NCBI RefSeq assembly: GCF_001544695.2
Contig: NZ_FCOM02000002.1
Span: 124,001 to 188,000 of the forward strand
Length of the DNA: 64,000 nucleotides
From: Caballeronia arvi
GTDB taxonomy: Bacteria > Pseudomonadota > Gammaproteobacteria > Burkholderiales > Burkholderiaceae
Reading direction: 5' to 3'
The notes beneath the pieces are model-generated. The model ran no database searches and was not told where the DNA came from. It saw only the letters and a program-made list of their open reading frames with translations. Positions 1 through 8,793 of this stretch are shown piece after piece (the stretch's first letter is position 1; each line of letters starts with the position of its first letter). The position numbers and the translations under genes were made by a program.

Positions 1-484
1 AGAGCAGCGCGGGACGGAACTGCGAGGCCGCGGCGCGCGCGTGCAGCTCCGGCGGCAGGCGCGGCGCGAGATCGGCGAGGGCATCGGTGCCGCGCAACTG
101 ATGGCGCAGCGCATGCGCGAAGCCGCCCAGGACGGCGAGAAAGCGCCGCGTGTGAGCGGCATCGCGCGGATGCGGCAGAGTCAACGCCTGGCGCGCGAGG
201 GAGCGCGCGGTGTTGAGAAGCGAGCCCCACAGCTTCCGGCCTTCCCACCAGCGCTCGTAGCTCGCGCTGTTGCGAAAGCCGAGGAACACCGCGAGCGCAA
301 TGCCGACGAGCGCGAAAGGCGGCGTGCCGAGGCCGATCGGATATTGGCGGAAGTGGTCATGCATGAAGATCGCCGCCACGGAGAGCGCGAAAATCAGCCC
401 GAGCCTGGGCAGAAGCTGCGGCAGCACGGAGCCGCGCCAGACGAAAAGCAGCCGGAACCAGTTCAGCTTGGGGCGGATGATCAT
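1..484 (-). CDS. Bestrophin-family (UPF0187) membrane channel-like protein, 3' end missing
   Basis: The gene runs off the left edge, so only the first 161 codons are visible. The translation starts MIIRPKLNWFRLLFVWRGS, followed by a hydrophobic segment around residues 23-36 and a second around 50-62. The motif FRNSASYERWWEGRKLWG at about 63-80 is characteristic of the bestrophin/UPF0187 family of anion-channel-like inner membrane proteins. The start chosen is the ATG at 484. No strong ribosome-binding site is visible, so the start is only moderately certain. It follows the pilus chaperone gene on the same strand after about 110 bases. The substrate cannot be told from sequence. Confidence 0.75.
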   Translation of the reverse strand, partial: MIIRPKLNWFRLLFVWRGSVLPQLLPRLGLIFALSVAAIFMHDHFRQYPIGLGTPPFALVGIALAVFLGFRNSASYERWWEGRKLWGSLLNTARSLARQALTLPHPRDAAHTRRFLAVLGGFAHALRHQLRGTDALADLAPRLPPELHARAAASQFRPALL

Positions 485-598
485 GGGCGGGCAGCGGACG
501 AAAGCCGTGAATGTGTTCGACTTCGCCGATTATCTCGAAAATCGACGCGTTGCGAGCGAGGCGGCTCTCGTCGGTTAGATATGGCGCGTCTGGATTGG

Positions 599-1318
599 TC
601 ACTGCGCGGGTTCGATCGGCGCGTCCTGAGTCTTGCCGTTGATGGTCGCGCTTACGCCGCTCGGCGTGCCTTTCAGCTTCGGCGCGATGTCGGCCAGAGA
701 CCACGAACGCACGCGTCCCGCGAGCACGTAGCCGAGCAGCCCGGTGGAGAGGGGCACGTCGCCGCTGCCAGTCTTGATGGTGACGACGCTCAGTTGCGCA
801 TGCAGCTTGCCGGTGTTGCTTACGCGCAGGAAGGGCTGTCCGTTCTTCGGGACGATGTACCAGTGAAGCACCGGTTCACCCTGTTCGCCGCCAGCCGAAA
901 CAAAGAGGGGTACTGAGTAACGAAAGCGAAACTGAACCGCGTTCGCCGCTTCGCCGCCCGCTGCGGGCAACTCGTCGATCAGCAGCCGATAGGTCCGCTC
1001 GGCGGGCGGCGGCGCGCGATCGGCGCGAATCACGCGCACGATCTGCTTCGCGCCGGGCGCGATCGGCGCGATCGGCGGGCTCGCGATCAGATCGCGCGTC
1101 GGAACCATCGAGTCTTTCTCGTCGGCCTGATCCCAGTTGAAGACGCGTACTTGCGCGTTGATGGGCTGATCGCCATCGTTGCGCAATTCGATCGCCTTGC
1201 CGGTTTCGGTTGCGTCGAGATGAATGGAGACGGGGGAAATCTGCAGCGACGCCGCGTGCGACGGGCCGGCGTGGAGCGCCATCGAAACCGCTAGCGCACA
1301 GAGGAACACATGTCGCAT
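599..1318 (-). CDS. Periplasmic pilus/fimbrial chaperone (PapD-like)
   Basis: The 239-residue product has a signal peptide (residues 1-22, ending SHAAS) and an immunoglobulin-like PapD N-terminal domain. Typical family signs are the subunit-binding start SLQISPVSIHLDA, the conserved RVFNWDQ strand and TYRLLIDELP at about 109-118. Chaperones of this family hold pilus subunits in the periplasm by donating a strand. A good ribosome-binding site (GGAGG) precedes the ATG. It lies just downstream of two spore-coat-U-type subunit genes, the usual partners of this chaperone class. The outer-membrane usher that normally completes the set is not next to it. Confidence 0.9.
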   Translation of the reverse strand: MRHVFLCALAVSMALHAGPSHAASLQISPVSIHLDATETGKAIELRNDGDQPINAQVRVFNWDQADEKDSMVPTRDLIASPPIAPIAPGAKQIVRVIRADRAPPPAERTYRLLIDELPAAGGEAANAVQFRFRYSVPLFVSAGGEQGEPVLHWYIVPKNGQPFLRVSNTGKLHAQLSVVTIKTGSGDVPLSTGLLGYVLAGRVRSWSLADIAPKLKGTPSGVSATINGKTQDAPIEPAQ

Positions 1319-1428
1319 CGCTGACCTCCGGGTCCTGGCCGACCGTCAGTCATTGATAGTGCGAATCGCAGGTAATGGCAAGCGCCGGGCGTTGCGCGCG
1401 GCGCTTCGTTCCTGCTCGTGCGCGTCGC

Positions 1429-1935
1429 TCAGAACGCGACGGTCGCGGTGACGGTCGACGTGTAGGTATCGGCGGCGGGCATCGATTGCGCCGGCACCCG
1501 GCCGTAGACGGGGATGGGTTGCGCGTTGCCGTTGCCGGTGCCGCCTACGACGTCGGTGCCCGTCGTTTGACCCCAGACCTGCGTACGGCCCACATCGCGA
1601 TAGAGGTTGTATTTGACCTGCGCCGTGCCGCCCGCGTTGGCCAGTTCGCGATCGGCGATCGTCGAGCCCGCGGCCGAGCCTGCGTCGAGCGCAACCGTGT
1701 AAGGCGTGCCCTTCGTGCAGGTGACCACGAGGCTGCTCGCCTGATCGAGATTGCTGTCGATCACGCCCGTCGAGCCGAAGTCGAGCGGGTTCGCGGAGAT
1801 CGAGCAGTCGGCCTGGACGGTGAGCGACACCTGGAACGTGGCGGTCTTGCTGCCTGCAAACGAACTCGGTGCGACGGACAACGCGGCTGCGCTCAAGATT
1901 GCGACCAGGGCTGCTTTGGCGAACGTGCTCTTCAT
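1429..1935 (-). CDS. Spore coat U (SCPU) domain pilus subunit
   Basis: The 168-residue exported protein has a signal peptide of about 27 residues ending SSFA. The mature part matches the SCPU domain: it begins TATFQVSLTVQADCSIS, contains two cysteines (in ADCSIS and VTCTKG) that probably form the usual disulfide, has a LYRD strand, and ends TYTSTVTATVAF, the typical C-terminal strand. SCPU proteins are subunits of the archaic (sigma) chaperone-usher pili. A GGAGAG ribosome-binding site lies about 7 bases before the ATG. It is cotranscribed with the downstream chaperone. The length is normal for the family. Confidence 0.88.
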   Translation of the reverse strand: MKSTFAKAALVAILSAAALSVAPSSFAGSKTATFQVSLTVQADCSISANPLDFGSTGVIDSNLDQASSLVVTCTKGTPYTVALDAGSAAGSTIADRELANAGGTAQVKYNLYRDVGRTQVWGQTTGTDVVGGTGNGNAQPIPVYGRVPAQSMPAADTYTSTVTATVAF

Positions 1936-2139
1936 GTTGTATCTCTCCGTGTAACTGCAGAAGTTTTGCGGTGGCGGGCTTGACGTCTGGTGCCCGTCGA
2001 CATGTGAATAGATTAATGGGATAGAGCTTGAGACGGAACGGGACGACTCTTAAGCCGCGTGCGTCGAACGACAACGCGTCGTTGACGGAATCGAATCAAT
2101 GGCCGGAAACGTCCGTTACCAGCATTGGATGCTTCGGCC

Positions 2140-2592
2140 TCAGAACACGACGGTCGTCGGCACGATTTCCGGAAGCGGGTCGCCTGGCGCGCGTGTGGCG
2201 GCGCCATCGTCGTTCGCGCTTTTTCCGGCGCCCGGTCCCGCGCGCTTCCTGCTGGCCTGCGATTCGGCTTGCGTCGTGTCGTGGCGCAAGGTGTAGCGCG
2301 CAACCGGGATATCGCCTTCGCCGGCCAGGAGGCGCGTGGCCTTGCCGAATTGCGGTTCGAAATCGCCGTCCTGCAGCACGTAAGGCGCAGTGCGGCCACT
2401 GCAGTGCACCGTGAGATCGCTCGAGGTCGAATTCAGAGCGGGCGTTGCGGAGACCACCGTGCACGTGTCCAGAACGGTTAGCGCCACTCTGAACGATGCG
2501 GACTCGCCGGCGGCCGAGGCGCCCGACATACCAAGCGTCATCGACAGGACGAATGCGACGACGATCGACATTACACGCAGCATGTTCTTCAT
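2140..2592 (-). CDS. Divergent SCPU-like exported pilus subunit
   Basis: The product has 150 residues, with start MKNMLRV chosen because GGAGG lies 8 bases upstream; a longer reading frame continues upstream but has no such site. It has a signal peptide ending ASA, then a mature start ASFRVALTVLDTCTVVSA resembling the neighbouring SCPU subunit, a second cysteine (VHCSGR), an LRHD strand (compare LYRD) and a C-terminal strand ending TTVVF. The segment at about 105-140 is rich in Lys, Arg, Gly and Ala and looks unlike a beta domain, so this paralogue has diverged. It is the first gene of the pilus-like cluster. Its role is inferred from similarity and position. Confidence 0.68.
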   Translation of the reverse strand: MKNMLRVMSIVVAFVLSMTLGMSGASAAGESASFRVALTVLDTCTVVSATPALNSTSSDLTVHCSGRTAPYVLQDGDFEPQFGKATRLLAGEGDIPVARYTLRHDTTQAESQASRKRAGPGAGKSANDDGAATRAPGDPLPEIVPTTVVF

Positions 2593-2747
2593 GGCGGGGC
2601 CTCCATTGCGATAGTCCGATCCTGAACCCACCTTATCGCAGGTGTTTATAAGAATGAATGAGACAAGTCTTATTGAGGCGTTTTTGCGAATGCGCGACTG
2701 AATCAAAAACGCGCGTTGAATCGAGGCGTCGCAAAAGCCTGTTTGAA

Positions 2748-2792
2748 TTTCAATCGAGTCCCGATTCGCGCACACGAATCGCGCGATTGAAA
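2748..2792. repeat. Nested inverted repeat upstream of the LPMO gene
   Basis: An outer pair of 9-base arms (TTTCAATCG at 2748-2756 and its complement at 2784-2792) encloses an inner pair of 7-base arms (CGATTCG at 2762-2768 and its complement at 2775-2781) with a 6-base loop. The unpaired bases between arms are 5 on the left and 2 on the right. There is no T-run, so it does not look like a terminator. It could be a regulator site or a structured RNA leader. Confidence 0.55.
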
Positions 2793-2952
2793 CAGAGAAA
2801 ATCCTGCCGATGGCAATTCGATTTTCGAACCCGAAAAGTCGCTTCAAACTACCCTGTATGGGAATGAGCAACTAGAATGAAAGTCATCCGGTTTCCATGG
2901 CCTTCCATAAAATTAGGAAGCCAAATCAATATTTCGCGCGCTTGATCAGTCG

Positions 2953-2964
2953 GTTCAATTGAAC
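2953..2964. promoter_or_regulatory. Perfect 12-bp palindrome, candidate operator for the LPMO gene
   Basis: GTTCAATTGAAC is a perfect palindrome about 80 bases before the LPMO start codon, a plausible place for a transcription factor site. No regulator gene is adjacent, so the binding protein is unknown. Confidence 0.35.
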
Positions 2965-3043
2965 TGTCCGTGAAATCGAAAAGAAGCGGTTTCGAAAATC
3001 GAACGAAACAATGGGCGATTGCGTTTTCCCGAAGGAGGCTCGC

Positions 3044-4519
3044 ATGTTTGCCGGAAAGAAGAAGTTAATTGCAGCGCTGGTTCCGTTGACGATGCCGTCC
3101 GCCGTATGGGCGCATGGTTCGATGGAAACACCGATCAGCCGGATTTATTCGTGTTTTCTCGAAGGAGCGGAAACGCCCAAGTCCGCGGCGTGCAAGGCCG
3201 CGGTGGACCTCACGGGGCCGCAGTTTCTTTACGACTGGTCCGGCGTGAACCAGCTTCCCAACGGCGATCACAAGGCATTCGTGCCCGATGGAACGCTCTG
3301 CGGCGGCAACAAGAGCAATTATCGCGGGCTCGATCTTCCGCGCAGCGACTGGACCGCGACGCCGATATCTCCCGATCTCAGCGGCAACTATCAGTTCGTC
3401 TGGTATGCCACCGCGCCGCACGTGACGCGCTATTTCCAGATCTACATGACGTCGGACAGTTACGACTTCAATCAACCGCTGAAATGGTCGGATCTCGATA
3501 GCAAGCCGTTTTGCGAAGTCACGAGCGTTACGCTCGAGAACCAGCGCTACAAGATCAGCTGCAAGCTGCCGGCCGGCAAGACGGGCAGGCGCGTGCTCTA
3601 TGCGATCTGGCAGCGCAACGATAGCGCCGAAGCGTTCTATTCGTGCAGCGATGTGATCATCAACGCGTCGAAGACGACGTGGCGCGAGGTGCGTCCGATT
3701 CCCACGACGGCGACGAATCAGCCCGCCGGCATGAAGATCACGCTGCGTGTGTTCGACAAGGACGGGCACGATGTCGAATCGATCACTTACACGGTGACGT
3801 CGCAGACGACGGAAGCAGCCGCATGGGTGTATGCGCTCGCGCAGAAGATCAATACTGACGCGAAGCACGTGCGCGTCGGGCTCGTCGACAACAACTCGAA
3901 CATCGTCGCGCAAAAGGATATGGCGGCGAATCGGATCTACGTCGACGGGGCGCAGGACTACAACTTCGCGATGGACTACACGGGCGCACCGACGCCCGCA
4001 CCGGCGCCTGCGCCAACACCCGCACCGGCGCCTGCGCCAACGCCAACACCAACACCCGCGCCTACGCCAGCGCCGACACCCACACCGACGCCCACGCCCA
4101 CGCCGGCGCCTACACCAACACCCACGCCAGCGCCCACACCCACGCCGACTCCAACCCCAACACCCGCGCCGACACCGAGCGCAGGCGGAGCTTGCGCGGT
4201 CGCCTGGCAAGCGGGCACGGTCTACAAGGCGAAGGAAACGGCATCGGTCAATGGTCGCAACTACAGCGCGCGCTGGGAAAACACCGATGATCCGTCGCGC
4301 AACTCGGGCACCGGCAAAGCCTGGCAAGACCTCGGTGCGTGTTCAGGCCAGACGACGCTGGCGTGCGCGCCGGCCTGGTCGAGCGGCAAGACCTACGCGA
4401 CCGCCGGCACGAGCGTCAGCTACAGCGGCGCGAACTATCGCAACAAGTGGTGGAGCGCGGGCGTCAATCCGGCCAGCAATTCGGACGGCGCCTGGGAGAA
4501 GATAGGGCCCTGCAAATGA
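3044..4519 (+). CDS. Chitin-active lytic polysaccharide monooxygenase (AA10) with two chitin-binding modules
   Basis: The 491-residue secreted enzyme starts at the ATG preceded by GGAGG. The signal peptide ends at A23, so the mature protein begins with His24, the N-terminal copper ligand of LPMOs. The second histidine of the copper brace is probably His126 in [10 protein letters not shown], and Phe198 in EAFYSCSDV fits the axial position. Order: AA10 domain (about 24-210), GbpA-like second domain (about 225-312), Thr/Pro/Ala linker (about 315-382), then two CBM5/12-like modules (about 385-437 and 442-491) bounded by cysteines, the second containing NYRNKWW. It cleaves crystalline chitin oxidatively and would help the two chitinases nearby. 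It carries only a Sec signal peptide, so it may leave the cell by a type II route. Confidence 0.93.
   Translation: MFAGKKKLIAALVPLTMPSAVWAHGSMETPISRIYSCFLEGAETPKSAACKAAVDLTGPQFLYDWSGVNQLPNGDHKAFVPDGTLCGGNKSNYRGLDLPRSDWTATPISPDLSGNYQFVWYATAPHVTRYFQIYMTSDSYDFNQPLKWSDLDSKPFCEVTSVTLENQRYKISCKLPAGKTGRRVLYAIWQRNDSAEAFYSCSDVIINASKTTWREVRPIPTTATNQPAGMKITLRVFDKDGHDVESITYTVTSQTTEAAAWVYALAQKINTDAKHVRVGLVDNNSNIVAQKDMAANRIYVDGAQDYNFAMDYTGAPTPAPAPAPTPAPAPAPTPTPTPAPTPAPTPTPTPTPTPAPTPTPTPAPTPTPTPTPTPAPTPSAGGACAVAWQAGTVYKAKETASVNGRNYSARWENTDDPSRNSGTGKAWQDLGACSGQTTLACAPAWSSGKTYATAGTSVSYSGANYRNKWWSAGVNPASNSDGAWEKIGPCK
3985..4185 (+). repeat. Hexanucleotide-type repeat coding for the Thr-Pro/Ala-Pro linker of the LPMO
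   Basis: Imperfect 6-base units such as ACGCCC, ACACCG and GCGCCT code for alternating Thr/Ala-Pro dipeptides. Changes in copy number stay in frame and would only alter linker length. Confidence 0.85.
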
Positions 4520-4530
4520 AAGAGCGCACG

Positions 4531-4563
4531 CGCTGCGCCGGCCGTGTTTCGGCGCAGCGTTTC
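4531..4563 (+). terminator. Rho-independent terminator after the LPMO gene
   Basis: A perfect 9-bp GC-rich stem (CGCTGCGCC at 4531-4539, GGCGCAGCG at 4551-4559) with an 11-base loop is followed by a short T-run, 12 bases after the LPMO stop codon. Confidence 0.7.
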
Positions 4564-4621
4564 GAATATGAGCACGATCGCGACATAACGTGCGGCGGAC
4601 TTTCGGCAGCGAGCGGAGCGG

Positions 4622-5482
4622 TTACGCTGGCGCCCGAAAGCGCCCGCGGCGTATCCACTTCGTTGCGATCCATTTTTCGCCGCGCTCGACGGGGGTCCCC
4701 GCATGCAAGGTCCTGGGATCGGTCTGGCCGAGTTCGTTCACGTACTCGAAGTACAACGCCGCGCCGCGCCGCGGATGGATGGTCAGGCCGATGTCCGGGA
4801 ACGTCGTGTCGCCGCCTTGCTCCACTTCATTCAGATAAAGAATCAGCGTTGCGACGCGCTGTCCGCCACGCAGCATGTGGTGCTTGCTGCCCGCCTGCTC
4901 TTCGGGAAAGTAGTCGAAATGCGGGCGATATTCGCCGCCCTCGTCGTATCGCAGGATATGCAGATCCTCGCCATTTTCGACCGGTTGCTGCACGAGCTCG
5001 GCGAGCCGCCGATCGATGGTCGCGACGAGCGCATCGGTCGAGCCATTGACGAACGCGCCTTCGCTCTTGCGCGCGTCGATCAGCACTTCGCTGCCCGAAT
5101 CGGGATCGACCACGGACGAGCGCTGCACGCGTTCGCGGCCGATTTCGATCAGCCTGTCGCATTCCTCGTCACTCAACACATCGCAGAGCAGCGCGACGAC
5201 CGGTTCTTCGCAACTGAAGAGTTTGTGCGCGGCGCGGTCGCTCGCGGCGAGCACGCGGCCAGGCGGAAGCATCGGCTTGCCGTACAGATATTCGCCCGCT
5301 GCCTCTTCGTCCTGTCCGATATCGTCGCCCGCGATGTGGCGCGCCAGTATCGAGCGGGCGGTGTTCGGATGGAACGCGTTTGCGATCATCGCGTCGATCA
5401 GCGATTGATGCGTGCATCCGCGGCGGATGTTGTCATCGAGCCAGCTCTTCCATGCGGCGTCGAAGCGGGGATTCGTGCTCAT
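4622..5482 (-). CDS. 2-oxoglutarate/Fe(II) oxygenase, prolyl 4-hydroxylase type
   Basis: The 286-residue protein has a C-terminal P4Hc domain with the full iron and 2-oxoglutarate site: His188 and Asp190 (RPHFDYF), His260 (TLHAGTPV) and Lys270 (GEKWIATKW). An N-terminal helical region (about 1-90) precedes it. It has no signal peptide, so it should be cytoplasmic. Bacterial members hydroxylate prolines or other residues; the substrate here is unknown. It is convergent with the LPMO gene, which encodes a proline-rich linker, but that protein is exported, so hydroxylation of it is only a speculation. The start is the ATG of MSTNPRF; no strong ribosome-binding site is visible. Confidence 0.85.
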   Translation of the reverse strand: MSTNPRFDAAWKSWLDDNIRRGCTHQSLIDAMIANAFHPNTARSILARHIAGDDIGQDEEAAGEYLYGKPMLPPGRVLAASDRAAHKLFSCEEPVVALLCDVLSDEECDRLIEIGRERVQRSSVVDPDSGSEVLIDARKSEGAFVNGSTDALVATIDRRLAELVQQPVENGEDLHILRYDEGGEYRPHFDYFPEEQAGSKHHMLRGGQRVATLILYLNEVEQGGDTTFPDIGLTIHPRRGAALYFEYVNELGQTDPRTLHAGTPVERGEKWIATKWIRRGRFRAPA

Positions 5483-5736
5483 GGCGGCTTCGCAAGGGGT
5501 CGGAAATCGGGTTGCCGGAACGCGTCGTGCGGGCGCTGCATGCGACGGCGCGCAAAGAGTCCGCCTTCATGGAAGCACAGAGCAGCGCGAAAGACAACGG
5601 CACGGTTGAAACAAACGCGCGCACTGTTGTGCCTGCCGGCGCGCATTTCCCGTGGCGTCGCGCGGGAAGCGAACTATCCTTCGGTGAGACGCGCGGCCTC
5701 TGCACAGGATGCTGCCGTTCCCCGAAGGTTCGAGCC

Positions 5737-6666
5737 ATGCGAAACCAGGCGATCATCGTTCTGAGGCCCACCGCGCGCCGTTGTATCGGCCTGGCGCTCG
5801 TGTGCGCATGGCTCACGCTCGCGAATCCCGCGCACGCGGCGTCGATGCTCCGGTGCGAAGGCGACGACGACTCGGTGAGCTATGTCAGCGGGAGCGCCGG
5901 CAACGCCCACTGCAGCCGCCTGAGCATGCTCTGGCAATCGAGGCCGCCCGCGCCCGTGCCCGCGTCCGGCGCGCAGGCGGGCGGGACGACGCCGGAGAGC
6001 CGCCGCGCCGGCGCGGTCCAGCCGGCCGCCATCGGACCGCTCGACGGCGCCAACGCGGCGCTGCCGCTCGGTGCGCCGCGCCGCGCCAGCCTGACGACGC
6101 GTGAAGCGACGACGCGCATCTACAGCTACATCGAAGACGGCGTGCGGCACTATCTCACGCGAATGCCGGAGAACGCGGCGCGCGACGTGACGGTGATCCA
6201 GCTGCATTTCATCGAGACGTGCAATCTGTGCGCGCCCGATACCCCCGTGAACGTCGCGGCGTTGCTGCTCAACAGACGCTCGTATCGACAGGAGATCGAT
6301 GCGAATGCGGCCGCGTTCGGCGTCGACAGCGCGCTCGTGCGGGCCGTGATTCACGCGGAGTCGGCGTATCGGGCGAACGCGCTCTCCCGCGCGGGCGCGC
6401 AGGGACTCATGCAACTGATGCCATCGACGGCGCTGCGCTTCGGGGTCGGCGATCCCTTCGATGCCGCGCAGAACATCCGCGGCGGCGTGCAATATCTGTC
6501 GTGGCTGCTCAGGCGCTTCGGCAACGATCTCGATCGCGCGCTCGCCGCCTACAACAGCGGCGAGGCGGCCGTCGACCGCTATGACGGCGTGCCGCCCTAT
6601 GCCGAAACGAAGACCTATGTCGCGCGCGTCAAGGCGCTGACGGAGCGCTATCGCGCCGACCGCTGA
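5737..6666 (+). CDS. Exported lytic transglycosylase (SLT domain)
   Basis: The 309-residue product has a signal peptide (about 1-34, ending AHA), a Pro/Ala-rich region (about 68-118) and a C-terminal SLT/goose-lysozyme-like domain from about 190 to 305. Catalytic Glu208 lies in IHAESAY, followed by the family motifs GLMQLMP and AAYNSGE. It cleaves peptidoglycan in the periplasm. The start MRNQAII was chosen because the longer upstream frame lacks a signal sequence and GAAGG lies upstream. It is convergent with the GH19 chitinase. Such enzymes often open the wall for secretion machines, so a role in installing the neighbouring secretion system is possible but inferred. Confidence 0.88.
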   Translation: MRNQAIIVLRPTARRCIGLALVCAWLTLANPAHAASMLRCEGDDDSVSYVSGSAGNAHCSRLSMLWQSRPPAPVPASGAQAGGTTPESRRAGAVQPAAIGPLDGANAALPLGAPRRASLTTREATTRIYSYIEDGVRHYLTRMPENAARDVTVIQLHFIETCNLCAPDTPVNVAALLLNRRSYRQEIDANAAAFGVDSALVRAVIHAESAYRANALSRAGAQGLMQLMPSTALRFGVGDPFDAAQNIRGGVQYLSWLLRRFGNDLDRALAAYNSGEAAVDRYDGVPPYAETKTYVARVKALTERYRADR

Positions 6667-6699
6667 GCGGCCGGCGCGCGATCGTCGTCGGGGCCGCGC

Positions 6700-8763
6700 T
6701 CACTTCGTGTTGTCGATCTCGATCTTGCCGTTGAATTCCACCTTGCCGCGGAAGAAGTAATCGGTGCAGGCCTTGTAATCGCCCGGCAAGAGCAGCGAGA
6801 AGGGCATCTGATAATCGACGATCTTGCAGCCGGTTGCGGGCTTGCCGTTGACCCACGAATAGTCCTTGTCGAGATACGCCTTGATCGCCGCCGCCGATCC
6901 TTCCTGGAAGCCGCGCATGTTGGCGCAGCCGAGCGGCTCGTCGCCGGGGACCGGCACGTTGAGCTCCCTCGCAAACTCCTTGTAGGCGTTGATGCGGTTC
7001 GTGACCTGCGGTTTTTCGGCGCCGCCGCCGCCGCATTCGATCCCGCCGTTGATGATGTACACCGTCGCGCCGAAGCCCGGCTTCATGTTGTTGCCGAGAT
7101 CGACGCTGTTGGGCTTCCAGGTGCCGTCGATGGCCCAGGTCATCGGCGGCTTCGGCGTTTGCGGCGTCACCGCGAACCACACCGCCGACGCGAAGTTCAG
7201 CCACGTATCCGCGACGTTGCCCGGATTGTCGAGCAGCACGTTCACATCGCCGTAGAGCGCCTGCGAGAACGGGCCGAAGTTGTAGTTCCAGGAGAGTTGC
7301 TTGGAGCCTCGTCCGAAGTAGTCGAGATACTTGCCCTGGGCGTTCTTCGCGCACGGATAGAAGGTCCAGTTGGTCGCATGCGAGCCGGGCACGCACTGCT
7401 GATAGGCGCCGACGGCGGAGCCTTCCTCGTAGCCCGATTCGCGCAGGAACCACAATGCCTGTTGCCAGAAGGGGACCGCTGTGTTCTGCGGCATCGTGGC
7501 GAGCACGGCGTTGTTGTGATCCGTATTGGTGCGCGCCTGCGCGGGCGTCAGACCCGGCCAGTTCGCGCCCGTTTCCTGCGTGAAATGCGCGAACGACGTC
7601 GCGAGCAGTTTGCGGCAGATCGCGACGGCATCGCGTCCATCGGTGTAATCGCCGCAATAGGCCGGGAACTTGGCGATGCCGCGCAGGAAGTTCACGTACG
7701 AATACTTGACGTGCCGCACGGGGAAGAACTTGTCGAACTGGGCTTCCGACACGATCGCTTCGACCCGCCGCACATTCGACGGATTCGCCGCGCGGCCGGG
7801 CACGACCGCGTTGACGTCGGTATCGGGGAGTACGCGCTGCGCGTCGCGCAGGAGTGCGATGAGCGGACCGTTCGTCTGATCGACGAGCGCCTTCTCGGAT
7901 GCGGCGAACTGCGCGGCGGTCGGATAGCCCGCGGGTTCGGGGATGTACGTGATCTTCGGTTTGTAGGACGCGGGGGAGGGTGTTGGGGTTGGTGTGGGCG
8001 CAGGCGTTGGCGTAGGTGTTGGCGTTGGTGTTGGTGTTGGTGTTGGTGTTGGCGTTGGTGTTGGCGTTGGTGTGGGCGCAGGCGCAGGCGTAGGTGTTGG
8101 CGTTGGCGTTGGTGTTGGTGTCGGCGTGGGCGTTGGTGCCGGCGTTGGCGTGGGCGTTGGTGCCGGCGTTGGCGTCGGCGTCGGTGCCGGCGTCGGTGCC
8201 GGCGTGGGTACAGGCGTTGGCGAAGGCGCTCCCCCAGAGCACGCCCCGAGATCCTCCCAAACACCGTAGGCGCCGGATTGCGCGGGGTTATCGCCTTGGG
8301 TCCACCACTTGTTTCGATAGTTGCGCCCGTTGGACGTCACGCGCGTCCCTGCGGTGGCATAGACTTGCGTCGCTGACCATGCCGCGTAGCAACTCGTTGG
8401 CGTTGGCGTTGGCGTTGGCGTTGGCGTTGGCGTTGGCGTCGGCGTCGGCGTTGGCGTCGGCGTTGGTGTTGGCGTGGGCGTCGGTGTTGGCGTCGGCGCA
8501 GGCGCAGGCGTCGGCGCAGGCGCAGGCGTCCCACCCGCCGCGCCGACGTCCTTCCACAGCGTCGGCGTATTCGACGGCGTCCATCCCGCGCCCGAATACG
8601 CCGTGTGCGTCTGCAACGCCTGATAAACGCGCCCGTTGTACGTCACCTTCGCGCCGGACGAATAGGTCTTGCCTTCGCTCCACGCTTCCTGCGCGAGCGT
8701 CACGCTGGCGTGCAGCACCAGCACGGCCGGAAGCAGCGCCAGTCTTCTGCGAATCGATAACAT
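6700..8763 (-). CDS. GH19 chitinase with two CBM5/12-like modules and Thr-Pro linkers
   Basis: The 687-residue secreted protein starts at MLSIRRR, with GGAGG 7 bases upstream (an in-frame ATG six codons earlier is less likely). Order: signal peptide (about 1-24), CBM5/12 (starting [18 protein letters not shown]), Thr-Pro linker, second cysteine-bounded module ([20 protein letters not shown]), long Thr-Pro linker, and a GH19 catalytic domain in the C-terminal 400 residues. Glu397 in FTQETGANW is the probable general acid. The motifs [16 protein letters not shown] and INGGIECG are typical of GH19. It hydrolyses chitin with inversion. It is the last gene of the secretion operon, 30 bases after a pseudopilin gene, which points to it as a likely secreted substrate. 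Confidence 0.94.
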   Translation of the reverse strand: MLSIRRRLALLPAVLVLHASVTLAQEAWSEGKTYSSGAKVTYNGRVYQALQTHTAYSGAGWTPSNTPTLWKDVGAAGGTPAPAPTPAPAPTPTPTPTPTPTPTPTPTPTPTPTPTPTPTPTPTSCYAAWSATQVYATAGTRVTSNGRNYRNKWWTQGDNPAQSGAYGVWEDLGACSGGAPSPTPVPTPAPTPAPTPTPTPAPTPTPTPAPTPTPTPTPTPTPTPTPAPAPTPTPTPTPTPTPTPTPTPTPTPTPAPTPTPTPSPASYKPKITYIPEPAGYPTAAQFAASEKALVDQTNGPLIALLRDAQRVLPDTDVNAVVPGRAANPSNVRRVEAIVSEAQFDKFFPVRHVKYSYVNFLRGIAKFPAYCGDYTDGRDAVAICRKLLATSFAHFTQETGANWPGLTPAQARTNTDHNNAVLATMPQNTAVPFWQQALWFLRESGYEEGSAVGAYQQCVPGSHATNWTFYPCAKNAQGKYLDYFGRGSKQLSWNYNFGPFSQALYGDVNVLLDNPGNVADTWLNFASAVWFAVTPQTPKPPMTWAIDGTWKPNSVDLGNNMKPGFGATVYIINGGIECGGGGAEKPQVTNRINAYKEFARELNVPVPGDEPLGCANMRGFQEGSAAAIKAYLDKDYSWVNGKPATGCKIVDYQMPFSLLLPGDYKACTDYFFRGKVEFNGKIEIDNTK
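7979..8230 (-). repeat. Hexanucleotide repeat coding for the long Thr-Pro linker of GH19
   Basis: On the plus strand this reads as runs of GGCGTT, GGTGTT and GGCGTC units, coding for (Thr-Pro)n with some Ala-Pro on the minus strand. The frame is kept by any change in copy number. Confidence 0.85.
8396..8534 (-). repeat. Hexanucleotide repeat coding for the first Thr-Pro linker of GH19
   Basis: A second tract of the same GGCGTT/GGCGTC units separates the two binding modules. Several consecutive units are identical, so slippage is likely. Confidence 0.85.
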
Positions 8764-8793
8764 TTCAGATCCTCCGCGCAAGATCGACTCGCG

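Larger units (their letters stand above)
2593..3043. promoter_or_regulatory. AT-rich divergent intergenic region between the pilus cluster and the LPMO gene
   Basis: These 451 bases hold no convincing gene and are clearly richer in A and T than the surroundings. They must contain promoters for the SCPU-like gene on the minus strand and the LPMO gene on the plus strand. A nested inverted repeat (2748-2792) and a 12-bp palindrome (2953-2964) are visible. A ribosome-binding site (GGAGG) for the LPMO lies near 3034. I could not place a convincing -35/-10 pair. Confidence 0.6.

Noticed and set aside
2593..2871. Upstream extension of the SCPU-like gene
   Set aside because: The true start has a GGAGG site and signal peptide; upstream residues are not protein-like.
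7994..8269. Plus-strand frame with long Gly-Val repeats
   Set aside because: It is the antisense of the Thr-Pro linker of GH19; the same happens at 3976-4218 and 19287-19565.
7979..8534. Possible CRISPR-like repeats
   Set aside because: Units are 6 bases long, contiguous and in frame within a coding sequence, with no spacers and no cas genes.
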